Below are positions 21,600 to 33,719 of a stretch of 64,000 nt of DNA, one piece after another. Made by a program: the position numbers and the translations under genes. Position 1 is the first letter of the stretch. Each line of letters opens with the position of its first letter. This DNA comes from Dicyema japonicum (Eukaryota; Dicyemida; Rhombozoa; Dicyemidae). The DNA is taken from NCBI GenBank assembly GCA_011109175.1, contig RDEW01000023.1:556089-620088 (forward strand), read 5' to 3'. The notes below the pieces were generated by a model that saw nothing but the letters and a program-made list of their open reading frames with translations, did not search any database and was not told the DNA's origin.

Positions 21600-22010
21600 G
21601 CATTAAACACGCAAAGCGAGTCACTCCTCATGATTGCCAAGCCGTCCAATTAACCTGATTAACTCAGACGTGCTCGGACCAAGAACGCCAGACGCCTCAA
21701 CGGAGATCGGCTGGAATACGAACAGATCAGTAATTCCGCAGTACTTTCCCCTTTTCGAATCTTTAGTATTACTCGCTGCAGAAGCCGTGCGCAACGACGA
21801 CTTGATCAGATTTACGGCTGAGAAAGTGTCCTTGCACGTTGAATCCCAAACAAATCACCTCCCTTGGCTACACAGCGAAATCGTTAGCCATCCATCCTCT
21901 TGCCGTCACCTCTGTGAATTCCGACGAGTTCCAGAATACAAGTAAACCTGGTGTCTTCGATAGCCCTCCTGACAGTCGAATTCAACGGCGTGACGAGAGA
22001 TCTCCCTTGC
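21600..22010 (-). pseudogene. C-terminal domain of PHD-RT retroelement
   Basis: Minus frames contain GDGKRMDG, FVWDSTCKDTF, then NTKDSKRGKYCGI, then FVFQPISVEASGVLGP, in the order found in the other fragments of this family. One stop and one frameshift interrupt it. A plus-strand open frame over the same stretch (21634-21945) is its shadow. Confidence 0.7.
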
Positions 22011-22149
22011 GAATCTTTGGCAAAAAGTAAAATATCGTGAATTATTAGTAAGAATATACTCGTTATTCTGTTTGAATTATGAATAATTGTGAAATTTTTA
22101 TTATTCAGTTTATTATGAAGAATTATTAGATTAGGAGCGTTTTCAATTA

Positions 22150-22860
22150 TTATTATTAATAGCATCCCTTTCAACAGATGTCAAAGGATCTTGGGTGTGA
22201 CAATTGATATGCATCTCTGTTTAACACCACACGTAGAAAATATTCTATTGAAATGCGAGAAGAAACTGAACGTATTGAAAAGTTTATCGGGAATATGGAA
22301 GAGTGGTACTCACCCAGTCTTGATGAACGTGTACAACAGTACATCGAGCCATGTTTCTCATATGCATGCGCCTCATGGGGACCGTCCATATCTTGGACAA
22401 ATATTAGGAAAATTGAGGAAATCCAAAAGAGGGCTTACAGAGTAACGGAGCGTTGAATTTGTGGAGATCACAGAACCGGAGGCCCTAATGAGATTAGACT
22501 CCAGATCACGGGAAGGTGGCCCTGAAAATTCAGGCAGTCGTCCTATACGTTCATGCGCGNAACAGTACATCGAGCCATGTTTCTCATATGCATGCGCCTC
22601 ATGGGGACCGTCCATATCTTGGACAAATATTAGGAAAATTGAGGAAATGCAAAAGAGGGCTTACAGAGTAACGGAGCGTTGGATTTGTGGAGATCACAGA
22701 ACCGGAGGCCCTAATGAGATTAGACTCCAGATCACGGGAAGGTGGCCCTGAAAATTCAGGCAGTCGTCCTATACGTTCATGCGCGAGCACAAAGGAAGAA
22801 CACCGGGCAAAGATGAGGTCTCTATTAGAATGCATCGGAATCACGTGATAATTAGTTTGG
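22150..22860 (+). pseudogene. LINE group 2, post-RT region
   Basis: Plus frame starts GVTIDMHLCLTPHVENI (the LGVTxDxxLxxxxHI block after RT), then YIEPCFSYACASWGPSI and IRKIEEIQKRAYRVTER. A 225-bp unit (22335-22559, 22561-22785) is repeated around an N at 22560, so the second copy of the same segment follows. No endonuclease or RT core is included. Confidence 0.75.
22335..22785. repeat. 225-bp direct repeat around a single N
   Basis: 22335-22559 and 22561-22785 are nearly identical, with N at 22560. This is a typical unmerged contig overlap. Confidence 0.88.
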
Positions 22861-23087
22861 TTTTACCGTGGTCTTGGGTTAAATAAATAAAAAAATAAGT
22901 AAACATAGAGTCATATTGACAATGATCCAATACATGCCACGAAGGAAGAACACCGGGCAAAGATGAGGTCTCTATTAGAATGCATCGGAATCACGTGATA
23001 ATTAGTTTGGTTTTACCGTGGTCTTGGGTTAAATAAATAAAAAAATAAGTAAACATAGAGTCATATTGACAATGATCCAATACATGC
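22792..23087. repeat. 146-bp direct repeat
   Basis: 22792-22937 and 22942-23087 are almost identical (AAGGAAGAACACCGGGC ... ATGATCCAATACATGC). They are directly adjacent and contain an AAATAAATAAAAAAATAA tract resembling a retroelement tail. Confidence 0.85.
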
Positions 23088-23552
23088 TTCTTGACAGATG
23101 ATCTTCAAGTTTTTTCAATTTTCGACTAGAAAATGTCAATTGGTCAATAATATAGTGATGACACATGGGTATGGTGACAGACTCAAGATACTTCGGAAAT
23201 CCGAAGTTTTGAAGAAATTGTATATACTTGATCTAAAGAAAAAGTATAAATAGTTTTCTACCGTTTATGATAGCAGTTTTATTATAGTAGAAAAATCCTT
23301 CATAATAAGGTTACATGNCATGCTGCTTGACAGATGATCTTCAAGTTTTTTCAATTTTCGACTGGAAAATGTCAATTGGTCAATAATATAGTGATGACAC
23401 ATGGGTGTGGTGACAGACTCAAGATACTTCGGAAACCCGAAGTTTTGAAGAAATTGTATATACTTGATCTAAAGAAAAAGTAAAAATAGTTTTCTACCGT
23501 TTATGATAGCAGTTTTATTATAGTAGAAAAATCCTTCATAATGAGGTTACAT
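23083..23552. repeat. 235-bp direct repeat around a single N
   Basis: 23083-23317 and 23319-23552 match closely, with N at 23318. 23553-23869 holds nothing recognised. Confidence 0.88.
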
Positions 23553-23869
23553 GATGTCACCACATCCATACGAAGAATATGCTAAAAAAGTCGCCAAAAG
23601 ATTTTAACACTTCTTGGCTCACGTTTGTATATCTCATAAAAAATCTCGTTTTTAATTTCTCCGGTCAGTAGATGTCTAATATTTCCCTCTGCTATGCTAT
23701 CTTTTAAGATCCGCTTTCAGCGTTCCCCACGTGTCTGAGTCTTACAGTTTACGAATGCATTTAACTCCAGAATGTACATCATTTTTCTGTGCCTTTGGCA
23801 TATCAGCAAGTCATCGATGGCTCCAAACGATATTAACGGTTAACTTTCCCCGTCTAAATCTGTTTTAAT

Positions 23870-24310
23870 TTGAATTAATTTAATTTATTAATCCAATTCA
23901 GTAGTTTCTTAGCGTGGCGCGGTGATCCAACATCGAGTCCACACAAGCATATATTAGAGATGTTGGAGTTCCAAAAATCCATTGGTCTGTCACTCTGTAT
24001 GTTCTTTTCTGTGCGGTCGTATCTTAAGGGTATTGGTCCAAGAGATGAATGGATCCCAGGAAGCACATACATAGGAGATGCATTGTTCGATGAACTGTTT
24101 GTAAACAGAATTCAGGACTGACAATAGTTAGGCCACATCAAGCTTTCCCCTTTCCCCTGAATAAAGAAGTCTTCCGACATGAAGACCCTTAGTTAAAATT
24201 TTCCGTTAGTTTCTTCAATTTCTACCTCCTTTGTTGCTTCTATTGCACCAAAACACCATATTTTCATGCTTGAGTCGCCGCATAGGATCAGGTTTTTGCA
24301 GAACTTAGTC
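23870..24310 (-). pseudogene. LINE group 2 fragment, post-RT region
   Basis: Minus strand near 24030-24090 encodes CISYVCASWDPFISWTN, aligned with CFSYACASWGPSISWTN of the copy at 22150-22860. Frames are broken by stops throughout. Confidence 0.6.
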
Positions 24311-24497
24311 ATCTTTTTTCATTTCTCGAAAAATTTTCTGCAGAACTTCCAACTGCGACTCATCCATATTGTTTGAACGTCTATTACCACAAATTCACAT
24401 TAGGGAGATCCAATGACTTAGATTTCACGTCTCTAGATCATATCTTTAGAACAAAGGTGTTTCCGTCCCAGCAACCGGCCTTCCGCTTATCTTATCT
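24311..24497. other. spacer, nothing recognised
   Basis: Short spacer downstream of the minus-strand gene at 24498. A GGGGGAGGGGG run lies at 24509-24519, inside the end of that gene (proline codons). Confidence 0.3.
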
Positions 24498-24942
24498 TCA
24501 AAGCTTAGGGGGAGGGGGTTTCAAAGTTTGATCTTTTTCTCGTTTATAATGAAGATATCGACTACTTTGACCGCCATCAGAAAAGGTTGTTCTCTGTTTT
24601 TATTCTTAGCACAAGATTTTCAGACCATGGATTATTTTTACATAGTTCTCTGGGCCCTCCAGAACCAGAGCCATTATTTTTTAGTAAATTCACCTCCGAC
24701 TGAAAACCATTGTCTTCCTTCTTACCGTGAACCTGGAAGAGATGATTGAAACTCAAATTTCTGAAAAAAGGAATTTTCGGGTGAACGTAAGATCCGGATT
24801 CTATTCCGTCCAACCAAAAATTAGAAGAACTTGAAGGATCAAAAAAATCAAAATCAGATTTTAATTTAGCCAATTTGATGGCTTCAAATTTTTTAAACAA
24901 ATAAGAAGAATAACTTAAAATATGACTAATATCCAAATCCAT
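24498..24942 (-). CDS. 141-aa unrecognised protein, proline-tailed
   Basis: The frame from ATG 24942 joins over a possible 19-nt GT-AG intron (24594-24612) to a last exon ending KPPPPKL, 141 aa in all. Features seen: DLDISHILSYSSYLFKKFEA at the start, a PSSSSNFWLDGIESG segment, a Gly/Ser stretch and a basic, proline-rich end. I do not recognise the family. Another internal GT-AG pair (24699-24724) would change the frame, so exon structure is uncertain. It lies head to head with the polybromo-like gene; the starts are about 276 nt apart. Confidence 0.45.
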
Positions 24943-25217
24943 GAATTCAAATCGTTAATATTAGAATATTTCCTTAGAAATTACTCTTGCTCTTTGTCCG
25001 TTGAAAAAGTTTCCAAACCAAATTTTCAATTTTTTGGAACGTTAGAGCCAAAATATTCCTAGTGAGTAATTTCCTCTGAATCGAGTCAAAAGTTTTCCGT
25101 GGTTTCAAAAAACGTAGAACCACATGTTAGAACAATTTATGAATGATTGAATTTATTAATGAATAAACTCTTTATTAAAATAAAAATAAATATTTAAAAA
25201 TAAATCTCTGTGTTCAT

Positions 25218-28200
25218 TGATTCGTTTATGAGTACGAAAATACCGAAGATGATAATGACAACAACAATCGAGATATACAAATACCTGGTGATCTAACAGA
25301 CTTTCAAGCTTCTGTCCACTTATTTCAGTTAATTTACGACCGCAGGGGTGCGAGAAAACGATGATTATCTGAAGCATCCGTAATTTTAAGAGATTTTTGT
25401 TTCAATAAATAACAGGAAAATCCTGAATATTACCAAATTATCACAAATCCAATGGATATGAAGTCGGTCGCCTGAAGTATTAAGAAACGTAATAAATCCT
25501 TTTCAGAAGTTGTGAGTGGTCTAAAGCTTATATTTGACAACGCCATGTATTACAACGAGGCTGAACTCCCAAATTCATAAAGCACTATATTTATAAATGA
25601 AGGATGCCAATACACTAAAAACACAATTTCCTCTTTATTGATGACCCACATGCTATAATTTGAACAGAGATCCCTCTTCGTTCTATAAATTGGTAGCTGA
25701 TCTTCAAAGCAGTGATGAAGACGGAAAAACAGATGACGAAGAATGCAATAGTTCTGATTCCCTAGGTCCCTTAGAATTCGTCCTCTCACAGAAGTTTGCT
25801 TCAGCAAATTATTTTTCTCATTCAAAGTCGGATCGCTGAGTTGTATAAACTTTAAACATTGTAGTCCAGCTCCGTGTTAAACGAGGGAAAAGTCACTAAG
25901 GAAATGGATAAATTTAGTAAACAAAAATTTCGAAATTTGGGAGAAATGCGTGCAAAATTTTCATCATTTTTGGAAAATAACCCAAGTCCTGACTTTAATT
26001 TCTCCCTTTCTTCTGAAGCTCAGAGATTATTTACCGAGTACGATCGCCTCTATACAAAACTGAATGACACATTTCATCACCTTTTATTAGTACAGGGAAT
26101 TTTTAGTTTTAGGACATTGAAGAGTCTACTATTTTGCATATTCAGAAAATCCCCGAAAAATCGAAGAATTCTGATTATTAATAAGTTGTAGAAACAAGCC
26201 AATTGATTGAAAATGATTTTTTCTAGGATTAACGGGTAGAGGTACTCATTGGCTGTATTTGCAGTATAACCACGTGGGTGAGATGATCAACGATTTCAAA
26301 TTACTGATAAGAAATGTCAGAGTCTATAACGGGCCAAAGTTTCAAATCGTTCAGGATTTTATTGTTTTTCTGATTGACTGGAGAAGTTCAAATCTTCCAA
26401 AAGTTCAAAAATGAGGTTATTTAAACAAAATATCCAGAATTGATAATCAAAACTCAGTCCAGTCTGCCCTCTCTATGCTTTATGAAAATCTCACATCTTT
26501 GACTGTTGACGATAACCGACGATTGTTTATTCCCTTCAAGACCCTTCATTCAAAAATTGTAATATTGATTGATAATTTGTAAAAATTTAGGGAATACTAC
26601 GAATTAATATCCCAACCTATCGATTTAGGGACAATTAAAAATAACATTTCTATTAATTACTATGCAAAAATTGAGAATGGGTTCAGCGATTTTAAGAAAA
26701 TGTTGGACAATGCACTCTTTTTTAATGATCTACGCTCTCAAATATACAGGGATAGGACTGACGACTTAATCTACGATACTTTACAATTATACCATCCACT
26801 AGTGGAAAATATTTCACATTATTATATGCAAACAAGGTTATTGCCTGATCATCAAGTCGAAACTTTTCTAGTCTTTGTAGTAATTTTCGTAAACTTATAA
26901 TCTAAAGGTGAAATTATCAGATAAATACTAGGATGAGGAATCTGTGAATTCAGATAGTCTGTCATCAAAGGAAGTGAGTTTTACACTGATTTGTACGATG
27001 ACGAATTCGACGCCTTCTCCAAGTCTCAGATATTAGAGCACAAGTAAGTAATATTCTCTACTTAGAAATTACTTAAGTTGGGATAAAAAATTGCCAAACG
27101 TTTATTTGAGGTATTAAGATGTATTATTTTAGGGATTTTACCGAAGATTGGATGCATTTCAGAATGATATACTCTCAACCATAGAATACAGCATTAAATT
27201 CTCACAGTCAGAATCGATGGTTGCTTGTTTTGTAAAGTTAGATGTATAACTATTCAATCAAACTAAGAAAATTCTACTATGATTGTAGAGACAAAATAAC
27301 TGAGAAAGGGAAGGTGCTATGGTCTCCAGCATTGAAGAATACCGCCTCGAATGATTCGCTTTTTCTATCAAAGGCAGATTCTGGAATAGAATTAGTATTA
27401 TTGCTTATATACTCCAGGAGACGTTCCTGTCAATAAGCCTTAATGGTGACTCTTATTCTGTAGGGGATTACGTATATATCAGATTAAAGTTAGTCTTGTA
27501 GTTATCCCAGTACAGGACATAAACGAATTATGCTGATTTTTAATTTATTTAATTATTCTAACACGACTTTTGCCATAGGACCCACATTTTATAACCCACA
27601 TTAAGTTTTGAAGATGTGTGAGGAAATTGGGAGTTTAAAAGCTATGCATCAGGTTTTTGCTTTGTTTTATTCCAAGGAGGTTTTCAAAGCAGTTGAGAAT
27701 TCTGAAATATCTGTTCAGTTTTTTGAGGGAAAGTGTTTTATTTTATACATAAATGATTACTATAATTTGTACCCACAAGTTTGAACCGTGTATTTACTGT
27801 AGAATTTTGATAGTGGGGATGTGTTTATGTGTGAGTTCTTATTCAGTTCAAAGAATAAAAAATTTATAAAAATTGATGTTTTCACTTTGTTTTATATTTA
27901 GAATTGGGATACTATTTCTAGTTCTGTGCAACTCATTCAGAGGAATACTAGTGTGGACAATTTTCGTCATGATTTCAATTCCGAGTCTTTTTCTTACATG
28001 TCTAATGTATTACTAACCTTGTATGTCTATTTTAATATATATTCGAAATTAATTGAAAGAAAGCAGCACTACATTAAAATCAACGGTCCATCTTTGATGG
28101 GACTTTTAAGAATTGGATGGTTTTATGTTCATTTCAGGCTTTTATTACTTGATCAGAGTAGGGGATGTGGATAAATATATTTTGTGCGAGCAAATTTGAA

Positions 28201-29338
28201 TGTTTAAAACAGTTTGTAATATTTAGTGAAGAAAATGGTGAAACCTATATTGAAAGAGTAATATATGATTTTATGCAAAATTATGTGTCTTCTAATTTGT
28301 CTCCTAGTGGATTTTTTAAAGTAATACTAACGTCTTTTCGACATCAGTATTTACTCAAGCATGTTAAGTGACGAGTTGATATTGTTGGATTTAACAAATT
28401 CTGTTCATGTATGTTTTTGACTTTATATTAGCTAGATCAACTGAGATCCCTAATTACAAGTTTTATTGTGTCGTGACGCTGTTCACAATGATTTGATTGT
28501 CCCTCTTCCTAATGATTACAATTTGCCAAAGAATTTTGGATTTGAATTTAATGCTTTTATCAAACAAGAAGAAATTTTTCACTTCTCGGGACCTTTCCCT
28601 TTTCTGTACAATTAATGTTTATTTTCTCAGCAATTTGTTTCCTGTGGTGAAATGAATAGCGTTTATGCTGCAGATGCAGTGATGCCGATGACTATATTGC
28701 CAAATTCTTTTAGTAATCAACTCTATGGGCATAATTTGGATGCTACTATAAGTAATTGTGGATTACATTGTTAGATACCCCCACATCTTTTATGCCAAAG
28801 AAACGAAGATGAAGGAAAGTTCATAATTTAATATTAAGTGGCAGATTAAATGATTTCTGAGGCATCTTTAGTTGCTTATTATTTTATTTGAATATCAACC
28901 ACCTCCCTCGCAAATTAAAAAAAATTATCTGATTCAGGTTCCCCTGGTTTTTCTATCCAAGGACAAACTCATTCTGATTTCCAATCACGGATACCTAATC
29001 TTTCTGTTTGTGCGAACACTTTGATGTCGAATTATCCATGTAAAATGAACGTCACTGACGAATCCCTTAAGTCTCAAGTGCGCCCTGAATTGTTGGATGT
29101 TTATAGAAAATTTATAGAAATAATGAAAAATAAGAGAAAATTATTAAGCGATTGGGATTCCTATTTGAATTTTGGTATTAGAAACCTTAAGCGTCCAATT
29201 GATGCTCATGTTGCTGAAATTTTGTTACAACAAGATTTGGGGGGATTGAGTCAAGAACAACTTGCTGTTAAATTGGTACAATATAGGGACCAGTTAATTG
29301 CAGATTTAATTAGTATCTCTTGTATTAATAAAATGTAA
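25218..29338 (+). pseudogene. PBRM1: polybromo-like gene (bromodomains plus BAH), frames disrupted
   Basis: Pieces in order: an acidic YEYENTEDDNDNN segment; bromodomain 1 (ENPEYYQIITNPMDMKSV, VVSGLKLIFDNAMYYNEAEL); acidic linker SSDEDGKTDDEE; a bromodomain piece (GEMINDFKLLIRNVRVYN); a third (LTSLTVDDNRRL, EYYELISQPIDLGTI, FKKMLDNALFFND); a BAH domain (SVGDYVYIR, GPTFYNPH, SKEVFKAVEN, GKCFILYINDYYN, SGDVFMCEFLFSS); and a final 400-nt open exon ending at 29338. Polybromo is the chromatin-targeting subunit of PBAF-type SWI/SNF remodellers. In bromodomain 1 a TGA (25473) and a TAA (25578) fall inside conserved sequence with no usable donor site around them, and other joins also fail. Pseudogene, sequence errors or unusual splicing are all possible. 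Confidence 0.7.
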
Positions 29339-29369
29339 TCTTTATTTTAAAATATGAATTAGTATGCAG

Positions 29370-29760
29370 TTCTCTTGATTGAGCGAATTATCACTTGCAA
29401 TTTGCAAGGAAATGGTTTCGATTAACTATACAATTAATTAACACAGCCATCCATCCAAAGTGAACCACGCCGACAATATCGACAATATCTATAACCGAAT
29501 TGTGTTCATTAATTTCCAGTTCAGTTCGAAAGGAATGAGCTTTTCTAAAATTTCCATAAAAACAGTTCTGTTGATTAAAAATAGCAGAATTCCTCCAAAT
29601 ATCCATCCCCACCCCTCATCTTATACAAACATTACGAAGAAGTAGTCTCTGAGTTTTCCAATGGGAATTTCAACCTATGGAAGTGGAAGGTATGGGATAT
29701 TCTATAAGGTTATAGAACAACCATTCTCTGAATCCCTCAATAATCGATTGCCATCAGAAA
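29370..29760 (-). CDS. possible small membrane protein
   Basis: Minus-strand segments join over a 28-nt and a 21-nt GT-AG pair to give FREWLFYNLIEYP, then DYFFGWGWIFGGILLFL, then a VFMEILEKLIPFELNW segment before a stop. One transmembrane helix is predicted by eye. The start was not found and no family is recognised. It is convergent with the polybromo-like gene. Confidence 0.3.
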
Positions 29761-30789
29761 CCTACTAGGTTTGAGGTGTATTAATGATTAGTCAGACGAG
29801 GAATCCAATATCCCCATAGTAAACAGTAGATTATATTTAGACTTATCCTATGTCACCCCGTGATATGACTCACTTGGATCCCTCTAATACTATCAAAAAA
29901 GATTAACAGTCACCACAGACCACGTGGATCTTCCCAATGACCCAAAGAAGGCCAGACTATCACCACAGCCAATGTGATTGTACCTAATATCAACTCTGAG
30001 TGCACAGACCATGAGGGTGTGCCTGATATCTCCACCAAATTCTTAAAATCGTCTTAACAATTTTGTAAAAACTCCTCAAATCCGAGAATAACGGAAAACC
30101 GACGGGACTTCAAGGTAGAACAGTCCTCTGTTGTGAAGGATTGAGAAGATACTAGGGCGTGATAAAGAGAAGATCTTAAGCCAATGGAATCTCTAGTTAT
30201 TAGAAAAGGTTTAAATTCTATGTTAACGGATTTCGTATTCCCGGAAATTCCGGAGATTTTAAACTTATGGAATTCATAATTAATTTTTTAATATTTTTAT
30301 ATTAAAGCTTCAAATCATATTTATTATTTAACTTAATTAATCACTTATTTCACCTAAATATTAAGTTTTTTACTGAAAACTCTAATTTTATAATTATTTC
30401 GCAGATTTATTGTTTTACTCTGTATAGTTTCTACCTTTCAACCTGCTTTGTATATTCATTTGATAAATTGTACATACAATAATTTTATGTTTTTATTTTT
30501 TTTTGAATTTGAAACATTTTATAATTTAGAAAGAGGCTTGTAAATTGGCCAACGATTTGGAAAATGAAAATGAAGGTTAGTATGAAAAAAAATCTTTGGA
30601 AAAGATAGATGGTTTAGATTTGTAATAGTATTAGAAAGTAACAATTGGAAATACGGTAAACAGCAATTGAAACGTTGTTTTTAAATTATGATGGGGGATC
30701 TCATTACAATTGTTATTAAAAGTCTCTGTTTCCACATGCCGTGACCGGATCGATTATTTTACCTACAGCCTCTCTCCTGCAGAAAAATT
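29761..30789. other. AT-rich spacer with weak repeat
   Basis: 29900-30050 carries a loose repeat of CACAGACCAyGnGG / CCnATATC-type blocks, three imperfect copies about 50 nt apart. 30220-30700 is very AT-rich. No gene is supported. Confidence 0.3.
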
Positions 30790-31225
30790 GCAGTCAGATT
30801 TCCCAGACACTAGTTTTTGAACGAAGTCGTTAGGCGAGTTTTGGACAATCCCACTATGCTCGAACCAGTCGGTCTTTATTGGAGTTATAAGAAACAACCA
30901 GATGAGATTGAATCTTCCCTTTTGAAGCCGGGAAACCTCTTGTCTGGGACGTCACATGCACCGAAACGTTTGCCCCTTGCAACCTACTGGAGACTGTTCT
31001 GCATCTGAGAAGGCCGAGTAGTTGAAACGGGAAAAGTACGAAGTCCTATCAAGTATTTTTTATGTCTTCCACTCACCGTTGAGACGTTTGTTCCCTTGAG
31101 CCTGCGAAACGGGAATTTTTGAGTCGTCTAAGGAATCGTATTTTTAATGAGCACGAGATCCCCGTGACTCCTGCGGGTTATTTTAACGGGCTGCTTTATG
31201 ATCATTTGCTCTCTTTTCTTTCCTA
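30790..31225 (+). pseudogene. C-terminal domain of PHD-RT retroelement
   Basis: Plus frames read LEPVGLYWSYKKQPDE, then GKPLVWDVTCTETFAPCN, which align with EPxGLxRxDGKRPDG...LVWDxTCxDTxA of the family. Frameshifts lie at about 30930. The tail to 31225 is open in parts (FNEHEIPVTPAGYF). Confidence 0.6.
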
Positions 31226-31259
31226 AATAAAATATTTTTATTTAATAAAAATTTATGAT

Positions 31260-32075
31260 TTAGAAATATTTATGAACTGAATGTGGAGTGAAAGATTCAA
31301 CAAAGGTTGAGACTTGATTAAGTTGATTGCTGAAAATGCTGAATTATGCGATCCCCATTACGAGGAAAAAATCATCTAGAAAATAAAACTTTTTAGTGAG
31401 TTTGATTTTTATTGTAAATTAGTTTTAAAAATTTTGCAATTTTCAAAATTAAAAATAATTCCTTAGAATTCTGTATGTTTGAGTTTCAATTGGCCTTTGA
31501 GTTAGCCGGACAGTAATTCAAGATGAGAGTTCTAAAATAACTAAAATTGAGTTTTTATATCAACCAGGTTTTGCAAAATATTATTTTAGATTATAAACCT
31601 ATTGATTTGGATATTTTCACGACGAATATATTAAAACGGGCTTGTAAGGCCGAAACCTCAGCAATTGGTTGAAAGCCGTTTTTCAATTTCTTTTTGTATT
31701 TTAAACTAATTTGTTTCTATTTTAGTTTATCTGTACTTCCTTTGTAATTTATTCGATATCAGTGCCGAGTACAACATGAAGTGAATTTCGACAATAAGTG
31801 ACCACATTGGTTTTTTAGGATTGCTGTGATTTTTATAAACTAAGAGAAACTTTCTGCAATCAAACTATTTCTTAGATTAGCGCAGGACAAGGATGAATTT
31901 TTTGATTTCTTCTATATTGAATCAATGTACGGATATTTTATATTTTGATTTGTAATAGTTTTCTAGTTTCTTTGATATTTTTGATGAATGTTCGGACGTT
32001 TTATATAAATGGGATAGGGACGTGTTACGTTGTATTGTTAATACAGCCAAAAATCCTACGGAGTTCCATTGACCA
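31260..32075 (+). other. cluster of exon-like open segments, unassigned
   Basis: Short plus-strand open pieces bounded by GT and AG: KLIAENAELCDPHYEEKII (about 31320), YKPIDLDIFTTNILKRACKA (about 31590) and SFFDIFDECSDVLYKWDRD (about 31970). Composition looks like protein, not chance, but I could not connect them in one frame or name the family. Confidence 0.3.
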
Positions 32076-32189
32076 TCTTTAATAGGTTTGACATATTGTC
32101 ACCTAAAAATACATTTTTTAATTTTTCAATTTCGTTTTTCGTTTAATTTTTGAACACCACGTGACTACATGAACTAAGATTAACGCTTA

Positions 32190-32394
32190 CTTACTGATCA
32201 CACCAAGTTGCAAGGTGATCGACAGTTTTTTTTGCTGAGTTACAATGTCCACATTTACTTTCTCCGTTATCAAAAAATATGTTACGATCTTGAACTAGAC
32301 ACAGCGTTCCATCGGTTATAGGGGAATAAATACCAAGCACAAGCCATCCAGAGAATTCATTATTAATCAAATTGATGATCAATGTCGCTTTCAT
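32190..32394 (-). pseudogene. RLE-type LINE fragment (zinc knuckle)
   Basis: The minus frame has GTLCLVQDRNIFF then CGHCNSAKKTVDHLATWC, the C-x2-C...H-x4-C knuckle preceded by a QDQ-like block that sits between RT and the C-terminal nuclease in RLE LINEs such as the one at 51030-54119. Only this domain remains. Confidence 0.6.
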
Positions 32395-32439
32395 TAATCT
32401 CTGAGACTATCCAATGAGCAAATTATGTTAATAGAGTCA

Positions 32440-33170
32440 TCAAGTCCAATTGGAATTACCTTAATATTTGACATTATAGCGAATGATCTACCAATTCCAC
32501 AAGATTACAACGACATGTACAGTCTTATGCGGATGACATAGTCGTTGGGTGTGAGTATTACCGACGCGGAGTTACAGGACAGCCTGAACAATCTAAGTTT
32601 GTGACTTTATGGAAATCAACTTAGAGCAAGTCCATATAAGACCCTTTTAATGTCAAACAGAAGTCAAGAGGAACTATTAATTGACGTCTAGTTAGATGGG
32701 AAAACTTTCCGAAAAATAAATCCCATAATGTCGGAGTTACCTTCGACAGTTTCTTAATATTTTCAATCCACGTTGATAAGGTAATAACGGCTTATACGAA
32801 GAAAATTAACTTCATGAAGGCTTTGCTGGGAAATCTAAGAGACTCCAAAAATCTAAATGGATTTGATTTACTCTACAAGCAGTACAATGAACCTAAATTA
32901 ATTATGCATGTGCTGGTTGGGGGACGAAACTTGCCGTAATGAACATGACTAAAATCTATAACCTTCAATCAAAGGAAATTGAGGAAATCTTTTGCAATGA
33001 AATCCTGCCCATAAGCTTTGAATCTATAGTTAATGTGAGTGTGGCAAATTTTGGTAGAGGATTAGTGCGTTTGAATTTGGTCCTTATCTAGATATTCCAG
33101 TACACAGTCTGAAACTAGTAAAAGATGCCAAAACTGATAAGGATGGCGGGATTATCTGAATTTTTTCGTT
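32440..33170 (+). pseudogene. LINE group 2 RT fragment
   Basis: SYADDIVVG (intact YADD) appears at about 32521, NVGVTFDSFL at about 32730, and YKQYNEPKLIMHV near 32880 lines up with the YIEPCFSYAC block of other copies. Many stops are present. Confidence 0.65.
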
Positions 33171-33369
33171 TTAGTTATGACGGTGGTTTTCTGGTTCAAT
33201 AAATTTAATATCTAAAATCACTATTTAAGAAAATATACAATATCAAAATTTCTACCTCTTCTATCAAGAACCTACCCACATAGTCCCTTGAAGAAATTAC
33301 CTAGAATTCAGAGAGTATTCTTTTCACATTTTGTTATAACATTTTCAAACAGAATGACATATGAATGTC

Positions 33370-33640
33370 GAAAATCACCCCAACAATCTTTTGTGATTTT
33401 CTAACTGGAAAACACTATGTTTGTTTTTAAGTCGACCATTCGTCTTTCCGGTCTCTTGTATGATGTAAAGAGAACTGTAACTGACTTATCAGTTTTAGTC
33501 GATAGGTGGTTCTTCAGCAACCATTCGTTAAGGCGGTCCAGGTTTTGTTTCAAACTTGAAGTAACAATCTGGATGTCCTGATCACGTAAAGCTATGAAAA
33601 TGAAGTCGGCGTAACTGAAAGAATATCATTTTGGACTGCC
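33370..33640 (-). pseudogene. LINE RT fragment
   Basis: The minus strand encodes FSYADFIFIALRDQD (YADD core with one Asp changed) followed by LKQNLDRLNEWLLKNHLS and KTDKSVTVLF, the usual order after RT motif C. It ends in a stop-rich region. Confidence 0.65.
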
Positions 33641-33719
33641 GATGTAGGGAGAAATTGTTAGAATTTTATTTTATGAATAATAATTTATTTTAATATAAAA
33701 TTGAATAAATATTCAAATA

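Noticed and set aside
21634-21945. Plus-strand 103-codon frame
   Set aside because: It overlaps the minus-strand retroelement domain with recognisable motifs, so it is a shadow.
18332-23552. CRISPR-like array
   Set aside because: Repeats are pairs of long, different units with no spacers, in a eukaryotic genome.
25473-25580. Reassigned stop codons (TGA and TAA read as amino acids)
   Set aside because: CDK, GGT, CFAP157, TRIAP1 and the lectin need no in-frame stops and end on normal TAA, TGA or TAA-type stops, so a non-standard code is not supported.
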